From: Candidatus Cloacimonadota bacterium
Lineage (GTDB): Bacteria > Cloacimonadota > Cloacimonadia > Cloacimonadales > TCS61
NCBI GenBank assembly: GCA_030638385.1
Contig: DAOWES010000147.1
Location: 1-5,771 of the forward strand
Direction: 5' to 3'
DNA: 5,771 nt
The notes beneath the pieces were generated by a model. It saw nothing but the letters and a program-made list of their open reading frames with translations. It did no database searches and was not told the origin of the DNA. Position 1 is the stretch's first letter; each line of letters opens with the position of its first letter. Position numbers and translations under genes: made by a program. This document shows, piece by piece, positions 1-5,771 of this stretch.

Positions 1-2193
1 ATCATTAGCAGTTAAAGTAGCAGTTAAACCGCTTGCAGCCTTAACACCCACATTGCGAAAGTTAATATCAAGAGAAAATGACTGCCCGAAAGTTGCTTCA
101 CCATTAATCTCATAGTTCTCAATCACAACATAAGATTCTTCACTTTGCACAACTTCTATTAACTCTATAACTGGCTCTCTGTTTTGAGCTGTAATAACAA
201 GTTTTACATTTCCGGGAATAGTAAATGCCTTAAAATTAAGAGTAGCAGAACCTGTTTCATCAGCCAATACTGTACCATGAATTTTTCCATCCCTTGTAAG
301 AGATATATAAGAATATGGATCAGCTAAAATGTTAATGCTATTTACGCCGGGATTAATAGTAGCTGGATAGTTTACATTATTTTCAGAAGGAACGCCAATA
401 TAGGCACTCAAAGAGGGATCTCCCATCAAAGAATATATTTCCCAATAATAATCGGTAAGATGTGAACCTGCTTCTACAACCGCAAAGTTTCCATTAAGTA
501 TCATCTGACCTGCTGTAGTAAACCAATCTGAAAATGGTTCATTATGCTCATGGAATAATCCGTCATAAACGCCAATACCGGTTTGTTCATAATAAACACT
601 ATCAGCCTTTATTGGACCTGCCCCAACAGCCCACCAATAATCTTCATCCCAAAAAGTAACATTGGTTCCACCGATATACCCGATAGCTCCTTGATCTTCT
701 GCGCGTAACCAAGCTTCACCAAAACAAGTTTGTTCTTCAAATTTATTTGTTAAACAGCAATTTCCTACTACAAAAGGATATTGGTGAATATTGCCTAAAG
801 CATTGATATTGGAAATCCCAAAATATGGATCAGACCAGCTATCGTGTGCACCATGTGCAGAATAATTAAGATAACCAACCCCATTAGCAACATCAGAAAT
901 AATCTCAGCATCGCTGGAACCGGAAGCTGGATAAAAATATGTGTGTGACTCAATATCATGCTCCGAATTGAAATAGTTTTGAATACCATAATTAATAGCA
1001 CCATTACCATTAATAGCCGCAAGGTCATACTTATCCTCAACTCCGGCAATCATTACAACTTCGCCGAGATAACTTGGGTCGGGCATCTCAAATTTTTCAT
1101 ATTCCAATATTTTATCAATCTGTGGTTGAAGTTCACTTGTATTATTTGCACTAAAACGACCATAATACATTTCAGGTAGGAAGTCCGTTCCGTCCAATTT
1201 CACATAATCTAAATCTGTTTTATGAGAGAAAGGTGAAATCTTAGTAATTGAGCCATCATAAGCCGGAATCTGTAACACATCACCAACAAAGAGAATAAAT
1301 GAAGGTGCAGGATTTTTAGCTGTTGCATTATCATATAAATATTGAAGAAAAGCTTTAATCTCTACATTAGTTGAACCAATCTCATCTGTGTAAGCGGTAA
1401 TTACGTTAAATCCTTTTTCAATTTTCCATTCAATAAAGGGAGCAAGTTGAGTTTCAAACATTGGATCTGCAATGATAATATAACTAACTGGATAATTTGT
1501 CATTTCATCACGATCTGAAGAGTAATTGAAAACAGATTTACGATAAGCACCTTCGAAATATGGTGAGTAGTTTTTTGCTTTATGATAAGCTGTTTGTTCA
1601 TAATCTGCATCAGAAAATTCGACACTAATGCTTACATCATTATAAATCTTAATAGAATTTGAAGCAGGGTTGTATTTAATTGGCTCATAAATAAGAGTAA
1701 ATAAACGAGTACCGCGCATAATGCCAAGTTCTTCCACCCTCACAATCGGTGATTCGTTGAAACTGCGCTTACTATAAGTTGCTTCATTAATAACAAATTC
1801 AATATCTTGAGTATTGGCTAATTTTGATACCGGTGCTTGAGCAGGGATAATTTTATGTGCACCTAATACTTTTTCTTTAACAGTATAATTAATAAGATTT
1901 GCTGATACTTTTGCACCCAAAGGAACTTCAATTATTTTTCTAATTGCGGGTAATTTAGGTTCACCAAGTTCCGTTGTGTGAGTATAGCCTGCAATAGATA
2001 AATTTGAGAAGACACCTCTATCGGTATTAGCATCTTCATAATTAATTTTTTCAAAAGCAAAATTAGCAGTAAAGCCAGAACGATTATTTGAAGTAAGTTC
2101 CAAATTATTGGAAAACCCTAATTCGATAGTTTGACTTGCAAACAACATCAATGAACTAAATGTAATAATTAATAAAAGTAATTTTTTTTTCAT
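1..2193 (-). CDS. Secreted gingipain-like C25 cysteine peptidase (C-terminus cut off by window edge)
   Basis: The reading frame is open from an ATG at 2193 to the left edge (731 codons, no stop), so the C-terminus is missing. The start is supported by AGGAGG five bases upstream. Residues 1-19 form a signal peptide (MKKK, then a hydrophobic stretch ending LFA). Residues about 22-225 resemble the C25 propeptide, including GEPKLP at 77-82 and a YNPA-type motif near 175. The catalytic domain begins about residue 234 (YPVSYIIIADP) and includes FVGD (302-305), a PEMYYGR motif (340-346), NYSAHGAHD with likely catalytic His447, and PFVVGNCC with likely nucleophile Cys480. The 33-residue His-Cys spacing matches gingipain R as I recall it. 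The domain ends near DPSL (592-595). An Ig-like stretch follows (about 598-685), then the start of another beta-rich domain. The protein is expected to be exported and activated by propeptide removal. Surface anchoring or a type IX sorting signal, if any, lies outside the window. Substrate specificity cannot be read from this sequence. Family assignment is secure. Confidence 0.93.
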   Translation of the reverse strand, partial: MKKKLLLLIITFSSLMLFASQTIELGFSNNLELTSNNRSGFTANFAFEKINYEDANTDRGVFSNLSIAGYTHTTELGEPKLPAIRKIIEVPLGAKVSANLINYTVKEKVLGAHKIIPAQAPVSKLANTQDIEFVINEATYSKRSFNESPIVRVEELGIMRGTRLFTLIYEPIKYNPASNSIKIYNDVSISVEFSDADYEQTAYHKAKNYSPYFEGAYRKSVFNYSSDRDEMTNYPVSYIIIADPMFETQLAPFIEWKIEKGFNVITAYTDEIGSTNVEIKAFLQYLYDNATAKNPAPSFILFVGDVLQIPAYDGSITKISPFSHKTDLDYVKLDGTDFLPEMYYGRFSANNTSELQPQIDKILEYEKFEMPDPSYLGEVVMIAGVEDKYDLAAINGNGAINYGIQNYFNSEHDIESHTYFYPASGSSDAEIISDVANGVGYLNYSAHGAHDSWSDPYFGISNINALGNIHQYPFVVGNCCLTNKFEEQTCFGEAWLRAEDQGAIGYIGGTNVTFWDEDYWWAVGAGPIKADSVYYEQTGIGVYDGLFHEHNEPFSDWFTTAGQMILNGNFAVVEAGSHLTDYYWEIYSLMGDPSLSAYIGVPSENNVNYPATINPGVNSINILADPYSYISLTRDGKIHGTVLADETGSATLNFKAFTIPGNVKLVITAQNREPVIELIEVVQSEESYVVIENYEINGEATFGQSFSLDINFRNVGVKAASGLTATLTAND

Positions 2194-2198
2194 TAAAT

Positions 2199-2204
2199 CC
2201 TCCT
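2199..2204 (-). promoter_or_regulatory. Shine-Dalgarno site of the C25 peptidase gene
   Basis: The minus strand reads AGGAGG five bases before the ATG at 2193. It is a perfect anti-16S match and fixes the start. It also argues against a typical Bacteroidota, where such sites are rare. Confidence 0.85.
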
Positions 2205-2216
2205 GTTATAATATTT

Positions 2217-2246
2217 TCTATATGTATTATGCAAATATGGTTCCAA
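2217..2246 (-). promoter_or_regulatory. Possible promoter of the C25 peptidase gene
   Basis: On the minus strand, TTGGAA (2246-2241) and TATAGA (2222-2217) are separated by 18 bases and lie just upstream of the Shine-Dalgarno site. Each is an imperfect sigma70-type match (four of six). The stretch is very AT-rich, so chance matches are likely. A second hexamer, TATAAC, sits directly against the ribosome site and is too close to be the -10 of this mRNA. Confidence 0.25.
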
Positions 2247-2407
2247 CTAACAAATAAAAATAGTTTTTCTACTAATATATATTTGGCCATGCTAAATAAT
2301 TTGACAAAATTCTATCGTCTTAAGAATCTCTATCCAGCTAAAATAGCTATTTGAAGCAAATTAAGCAATAGTAAAGAATAGATTATTCATAACCGTCTGA
2401 GGAAAAT

Positions 2408-2456
2408 TTGACATATAGAATAGTTCTTTATTTTCTTTGATTTGTACTTTTATAAA
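2408..2456 (+). promoter_or_regulatory. Possible promoter region of the ruvX-mltG-antiporter-EIIA cluster
   Basis: A consensus -35 hexamer TTGACA lies at 2408-2413, but the best -10 at 16-18 bases (TTTTCT, 2431-2436) matches only half of TATAAT. A better -10-like TATAAA lies at 2451-2456, 11 bases before the ruvX ribosome site, without a good -35 at normal spacing. One of these may drive the cluster, but the assignment is weak. Confidence 0.3.
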
Positions 2457-2467
2457 CTAATATCCAA

Positions 2468-2473
2468 AAGGAG
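2468..2473 (+). promoter_or_regulatory. Shine-Dalgarno site favouring a TTG start for ruvX
   Basis: AAGGAG lies nine bases before the TTG at 2483. No comparable site precedes the alternative in-frame ATG at 2519, for which this site would be 45 bases away. It therefore supports the TTG start, although homology suggests the shorter protein. Confidence 0.6.
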
Positions 2474-2482
2474 TAAAGTAAA

Positions 2483-2932
2483 TTGCCTATACGATGTGTA
2501 CGGTGTTTACAAAATAATATGGCAATTTATAGATTATTAGCAATTGATTATGGCGAAGTTAGAGTTGGAATTGCCTTAAGTGATCCACTTAGAATTATTT
2601 CAAAACCCTATATTGTTCTTTCCAATAATGAAAACTTACTTGAAGAGATTCAAAAAATTATTCGGAAAGAAAGTGTTGGTAAAATTATTTTAGGATTACC
2701 ACTCAATCTTCAAGGAGAAGATTCAAAAAAAACTATTGAGGTTAGAGAATTTAAACAGACGTTAGCAGATTTCATTGATATTCCAATAGAGTTCTATGAT
2801 GAGCGTTATACAACATCCGAAGCGACAGATGTACTTAAAAAGATGGGCTATGATTCCAAGCAAAGACGAAAAGTGATAGATATGATGGCTGCTTCGATAA
2901 TTCTAAAAAGTTATATGGACGATACAAAATGA
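2483..2932 (+). CDS. ruvX: Putative pre-16S rRNA nuclease RuvX/YqgF
   Basis: This is a small cytoplasmic RNase H-fold protein of the YqgF/RuvX family. The family is linked to maturation of the 5' end of 16S rRNA, and was earlier proposed as a Holliday junction resolvase. Conserved family features are all present: LLAIDYG with acidic Asp22, RVGIALSDP (27-35), KIILGLPLNLQG (67-78), FYDERYTT with Glu107, and a C-terminal RKVIDMMAAS with Asp133. These three acidic residues are the expected metal ligands, so the enzyme looks intact. From TTG the product is 149 residues. From the ATG at 2519 it is 137, closer to the usual length of about 138, and it begins right before the conserved core. The TTG has the better ribosome site and would add a 12-residue extension carrying a Cys-x-x-Cys pair (Cys5, Cys8). 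The stop overlaps the mltG start by four bases (ATGA), and ruvX-mltG proximity is common in other bacteria. Confidence 0.93.
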   Translation: MPIRCVRCLQNNMAIYRLLAIDYGEVRVGIALSDPLRIISKPYIVLSNNENLLEEIQKIIRKESVGKIILGLPLNLQGEDSKKTIEVREFKQTLADFIDIPIEFYDERYTTSEATDVLKKMGYDSKQRRKVIDMMAASIILKSYMDDTK

Positions 2933-3906
2933 AGCAATTTCTAGCAACTTTTGCTTTGATTTTTTTTACTATTTTATTTTATTGGGCTACATTACTAATC
3001 ACACCTAACGATATTGAAGAGGAGTATTTTAGGATCAAGCGAGGAGAGTCGGCAGGTTCGATAGCAAGAAGATTAGCCCAGGCTGATATCATTTGTTCAG
3101 AAAAGATCTTTTACTATTATACTCGTTTAACAAATTCGGCCGGTCAGCTGAGTTATGGATTATATAAATTTGATGGTAAAATAAATATAACTGATGTTTT
3201 AGAGAAAATCAAACAAGGTAAAGTTCAATTAAAAAAGATTACAATCCCGGAAGGTATGAGCATTGCCAAAACTATTACAAAATTAACTGAAAAAAACTTT
3301 GGATCAAGAGACAATTTCATGAAATTATCCTATGATTCTGATTTCATCAAGCAGCTTACCGGTTTTAATTTAACTAGTTTAGAGGGTTTTTTATATCCGG
3401 AAACATATTACTTTCCCGAAACAGCTACCGAAGAATATGTATTGAAAACGATGGTCGAAATGTACTTTTCTCAAACTAAAGAGTTAGATTTTATCTCTTA
3501 TTACAATTTAGATTATTATCAAATAATAACTCTTGCTTCGATAGTAGAGATGGAAGCAAGAATACAGGACGAAAAGCCATTAATTGCCAGTGTCTATCTT
3601 AATCGGCTGGAAGTAGGCATGAAACTCCAAGCGGATCCAACCGTCTCTTATATTCTAGCGCAAAAGGGTAAAAAAAGGAAAAAGATCTACTATAAAGATT
3701 TAAAAATTGAATCTCCATATAATACTTATTTATATGAAGGATTACCACCAACCCCCATTTGTAGTCCTTCCAAATCTGCCATTGAGGCAGTTCTCAAACC
3801 CACAAATTCAGATTATTTTTTCTTCTTTGCCAGTGGCGGAGGAAAGCACTCATTTTCTCAAACATATAGTCAGCATTTATCAAAGCAAAAGGTTATAAAT
3901 AACTAA
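2929..3906 (+). CDS. mltG: Endolytic murein transglycosylase MltG (YceG-like)
   Basis: MltG is an inner-membrane lytic transglycosylase that cuts nascent glycan strands and is thought to set peptidoglycan chain length. The 325-residue protein has an N-terminal membrane anchor (about residues 3-25), with the rest predicted to be periplasmic. A LysM-like region at about 30-110 includes a GESAGSIARRL motif (39-49) and IPEGMSIAKT (106-115). The catalytic domain follows, with LEGFLYPETY (151-160), ASIVEMEAR (203-211) in which Glu207 corresponds to the catalytic glutamate, LQADPTVSY (233-241), SPYNTYLYEGLPPTPI (262-277) and the terminal GGKHSFSQTYSQH signature (304-316). All core motifs are present and the length is normal for the family. 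The start codon lies in the ATGA overlap with ruvX and has no strong ribosome site, so translation is probably coupled. The stop shares its last base with the next start (TAATG). Confidence 0.95.
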   Translation: MKQFLATFALIFFTILFYWATLLITPNDIEEEYFRIKRGESAGSIARRLAQADIICSEKIFYYYTRLTNSAGQLSYGLYKFDGKINITDVLEKIKQGKVQLKKITIPEGMSIAKTITKLTEKNFGSRDNFMKLSYDSDFIKQLTGFNLTSLEGFLYPETYYFPETATEEYVLKTMVEMYFSQTKELDFISYYNLDYYQIITLASIVEMEARIQDEKPLIASVYLNRLEVGMKLQADPTVSYILAQKGKKRKKIYYKDLKIESPYNTYLYEGLPPTPICSPSKSAIEAVLKPTNSDYFFFFASGGGKHSFSQTYSQHLSKQKVINN

Positions 3907-5096
3907 TGGAACACAAAATATTTCTAGATTTAGCAATTATTATTTTTTTATCAAAGGTGTTAGGAGCTATTTCACGTAAATTCCGGCAACCACCTGTAAT
4001 TGGAATGTTACTTTTAGGGGTTGTGTTAGGACCAACTGTATTAAGCTTAATCAAACCGGATGAAATCATTCTTTGGATCGGAAAGGTCGGTGTACTTTTC
4101 TTGTTATTTGAAGCTGGCTTAGAAACTGACATTAAGCAAATTAAACGAGATTCAAAGGAAGCATTAGCTCCTGCAATAGGTGGAATTATTTTGCCCTATG
4201 CTTTAGGATTTGGCTTCTCATATTTGCTAAACCCAAATATTTTTCAAGCTTTGATTGTGGGAATAATCTTCACCGCTACCAGTGTGAGTGTGAGTGTAAT
4301 GACACTACTGGATTTGGGGAAATTGAAAAAGATGGAAGGTAGATGCATCGTTAATGCAGCTATCATTGATGATATTGTGGGAATTCTTTTATTAACGATT
4401 ATATTTGGCATAACAAGCAATATTGAAGAATCAAACGCAAATCTTTTTATTCAGTTGGGTAAAATCGTGCTCTTTTTTGTACTCACAATTGGTGGTGGAT
4501 ATTTTTTATTGAAACCTTTCTTTTTTAATCTGAAAAAGCTATTATTAGATAATGTCGTAATTTCATTAGCAGTTGCCGTAGTAATGTTATATGCTTGGTT
4601 GGCAGAAGCCACAGGTCTGGCAGCAATCACCGGTGCATATTTCGCCGGACTATTTGTGGGACAAACAGAGTATAAGCACAAAATAAAAGAAGACATCTCA
4701 TTATTAGGAAAATCATTTTTTGTAGATGTTTTTTTTGTTGGAATTGGATTGGAGTTTAATCTCTTTGATGTAAAAACAGAACCATTAGTGTTGCTTGGCT
4801 TTACTATTTTGGCAATTTTAGGAAAAATTGTCGGCAGTGGAATTGGTTCAAAAATAAATGGTTTTGATACTGTACGTTCATTGCGTATTGGATTTGGAAT
4901 GGTTCCACGTGGGGAAGTTGCATTAATTGTGGCAAATATGGCTTTGGCAAGAAATCTGATAACTGCCGACATACTCTCTGCCACAATTATCATGGTAATT
5001 TTAAGTGCTATATTTACTCCAATTATGTTAAAGTTTAGCTTTATCAAACTTGGCAGAAAAGGCTTTAAATTACAAGAAGAACAACAAAATAAGTAG
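3906..5096 (+). CDS. CPA2-family monovalent cation/H+ antiporter (NapA/KefB-like)
   Basis: This is a 396-residue integral membrane protein of the cation:proton antiporter-2 family (Na_H_Exchanger domain), with about 12-13 hydrophobic segments across residues 5-380. It should exchange Na+ or K+ for H+ across the inner membrane. Family features are QPPVIGMLLLGVVLGP (28-43), LFLLFEAGLETD (64-75), the unwound-helix motif TATSVSVSV (123-131), the ion-binding pair AIIDDIVGI with Asp155/Asp156, and MVPRGEVALI (332-341). The double Asp resembles the electrogenic Asp-Asp antiporters such as NapA. Lys307 in ILGK is positioned like the conserved TM10 lysine, but I could not align it formally. The chain ends shortly after the last helix (KLGRKGFKLQEEQQNK), with no TrkA-N/RCK or Usp domain, unlike KefB/KefC. 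AAAAGG at 3887-3892 is a distant ribosome site, and the one-base overlap with mltG suggests coupling. Ion specificity is not decided by sequence alone. Confidence 0.92.
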   Translation: MEHKIFLDLAIIIFLSKVLGAISRKFRQPPVIGMLLLGVVLGPTVLSLIKPDEIILWIGKVGVLFLLFEAGLETDIKQIKRDSKEALAPAIGGIILPYALGFGFSYLLNPNIFQALIVGIIFTATSVSVSVMTLLDLGKLKKMEGRCIVNAAIIDDIVGILLLTIIFGITSNIEESNANLFIQLGKIVLFFVLTIGGGYFLLKPFFFNLKKLLLDNVVISLAVAVVMLYAWLAEATGLAAITGAYFAGLFVGQTEYKHKIKEDISLLGKSFFVDVFFVGIGLEFNLFDVKTEPLVLLGFTILAILGKIVGSGIGSKINGFDTVRSLRIGFGMVPRGEVALIVANMALARNLITADILSATIIMVILSAIFTPIMLKFSFIKLGRKGFKLQEEQQNK

Positions 5097-5111
5097 AAAC
5101 AGTTATCATAT

Positions 5112-5117
5112 AGGAGG
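5112..5117 (+). promoter_or_regulatory. Shine-Dalgarno site of the EIIA-domain gene
   Basis: AGGAGG lies four bases before the ATG at 5122, inside the 25-base gap after the antiporter stop. It lets this gene be translated independently and strongly, unlike the two coupled genes before it. Confidence 0.85.
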
Positions 5118-5121
5118 CAAA

Positions 5122-5771
5122 ATGTGGAAGGACATTATCGATGAAGATTTGATTGTGATAAATCCTCAAGTTAAAAACAAAGATGAGTTATTTGAGGGTA
5201 TGGTAAATCATGTATATGAGCGCGATTATCTAAAAAACCAAAAAAGATTTCTCTTAGCATTAAAAAAACGAGAAAAAATATCTAACACAGAGCTTATTCA
5301 GGGTGTAGCACTTCCACATGCTCGCAGTGATTTGGTCGAAAAGATGTTTCTATGTCTTATCATAATTAAAGATGGTATTGATTTTGGAAATCCGGATATG
5401 GGACCTGTGCAGATAATTTTCTTTTTTGGATGTACCGAAGCACAAAACAAAGAGTATTTACAACTCTTGGCTAAATCTTCACGTTTACTTAAAAATGATG
5501 ATTTTAGAAAAAATTTGCTTACCTGTAATTCCCCAAAAGAAGTTCTCGACATACTTATGAAGTATGATGATGAAGAGCAAAGTACTGAACAAGACGGACA
5601 TCATCTTCTTGTCTTAACTTTGCAAGATACCGATAACGTACCGGAAGTTTTAGAAGCAATGGTAGAAATTGGAATCACAAATTCTTCGATTGTAGATTCA
5701 ACATCAATGGCTAGAAAAATGGCCTATGAAATGCCGGTTTTTGCAGGCTTAAGTTATATGGCGCAAGGAAA
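5122..5771 (+). CDS. PTS EIIA (fructose/Ntr-type) domain protein with PII-like C-terminal region (truncated by window edge)
   Basis: The frame is open from ATG 5122 to the right edge (216 codons, no stop), so the C-terminus is missing. Residues about 5-147 form an EIIA domain of the fructose/mannitol/Ntr type (PF00359-like). The signature GVALPHARSD (61-70) contains the expected phosphorylated His66, followed by IDFGNPDMGPVQIIFFFG (86-103) and the helix around YLQLLAKSSRLL (112-123). An acidic linker (149-159) leads to a second region from about 160: a beta strand HLLVLTLQD, a helix DNVPEVLEAMVEIGI, then a strand NSSIVDSTSMARKM and a PVFAGL segment. This pattern resembles small PII-like (GlnB-fold) proteins, but I recognise it by pattern only. 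No membrane segments or EIIB/EIIC domains are seen, so a regulatory role (compare EIIA-Ntr acting on K+ transport in E. coli) is more likely than sugar uptake. It lies 25 bases after the antiporter gene, its probable functional partner. The EIIA call is firm. The PII-like call is moderate. Confidence 0.85.
   Translation, partial: MWKDIIDEDLIVINPQVKNKDELFEGMVNHVYERDYLKNQKRFLLALKKREKISNTELIQGVALPHARSDLVEKMFLCLIIIKDGIDFGNPDMGPVQIIFFFGCTEAQNKEYLQLLAKSSRLLKNDDFRKNLLTCNSPKEVLDILMKYDDEEQSTEQDGHHLLVLTLQDTDNVPEVLEAMVEIGITNSSIVDSTSMARKMAYEMPVFAGLSYMAQG

Larger units (their letters stand above)
2194..2482. other. Divergent intergenic region between the peptidase gene and ruvX
   Basis: No credible gene is seen in these 289 bases. 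The region is strongly AT-rich. It holds two copies of AATTTGACA on the plus strand (2298-2306 and 2405-2413), a 12-bp perfect palindrome AAATAGCTATTT (2341-2352), and short inverted repeats such as GAATA/TATTC (2376-2388). Promoters for both divergent transcripts must lie here or inside the neighbouring 5' ends. No RNA-like structure or intrinsic terminator was recognised. Confidence 0.6.

Noticed and set aside
795..1179. Short open frames on both strands inside 795-1179 (84 and 73 codons)
   Set aside because: They lie inside the long C25 peptidase frame, whose domain motifs are continuous there. Their translations are low-complexity and lack ribosome sites.
2341..2352. 12-bp palindrome AAATAGCTATTT as an operator
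   Set aside because: Such palindromes are expected by chance in AT-rich DNA, and there is no second copy or known regulator to support it. It is only mentioned in the intergenic entry.
3707..4132. Out-of-frame open frames at the end of mltG (plus) and across the mltG/antiporter junction (minus)
   Set aside because: Both overlap well-supported genes with conserved motifs and are probably shadow frames.
4280..4298. GTGTGA tandem repeat in the antiporter gene
   Set aside because: It encodes the Ser-Val repeats of the conserved TATSVSVSV motif, so it reflects protein constraint rather than a microsatellite of interest.
4451..5047. 198-codon open frame on the minus strand
   Set aside because: It is antisense to the antiporter, and its translation has no recognisable domain. 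The plus-strand frame shows clear CPA2 motifs.
5097..5121. Possible terminator between the antiporter and EIIA genes
   Set aside because: The 25-base gap has no GC-rich stem or T-run, only a ribosome binding site.
5298..5552. 84-codon minus-strand open frame
   Set aside because: It is antisense to the EIIA domain, which is well supported on the plus strand, and it has no ribosome site or known motif.

Overview
The window looks like AT-rich bacterial chromosome (GC roughly in the mid-30s per cent by eye). It holds two divergent transcription units separated by about 290 bp. The minus-strand unit is a large secreted gingipain-type (family C25) cysteine peptidase that runs off the left edge. 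C25 peptidases are typical of Bacteroidota and of related or neighbouring phyla such as Cloacimonadota, Marinimicrobia and Ignavibacteria. Two genes have textbook AGGAGG ribosome binding sites, which Bacteroidota usually lack. I therefore lean towards a low-GC lineage outside the core Bacteroidota, with Cloacimonadota as one candidate. This is an inference, not an identification.

Layout: 1-2193 (minus) is the C25 peptidase, with signal peptide, propeptide, catalytic domain and the start of a C-terminal Ig-like region. 2194-2482 is the divergent intergenic region, with candidate promoter elements. 2483-5771 (plus) is a tight four-gene cluster: ruvX (pre-16S rRNA nuclease, YqgF family), mltG (endolytic murein transglycosylase), a CPA2-type Na+/H+ (or K+/H+) antiporter, and a right-truncated gene. 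That last gene encodes a PTS EIIA (fructose/Ntr type) domain followed by what looks like a small PII-like regulatory domain.

The first three plus-strand genes overlap (ATGA and TAATG junctions), and the fourth starts 25 nt after the antiporter stop, so they are very likely co-transcribed. ruvX and mltG are housekeeping neighbours in many bacteria. The less usual part is the antiporter/EIIA pair. The antiporter has no cytosolic regulatory domain of its own, while the next gene encodes a soluble protein with a phosphorylatable His and a possible ligand-binding PII-like domain. This suggests, without proving, that ion exchange is controlled in trans by phosphotransfer or metabolite state. No tRNA, rRNA, CRISPR array, insertion sequence or convincing intrinsic terminator was seen.
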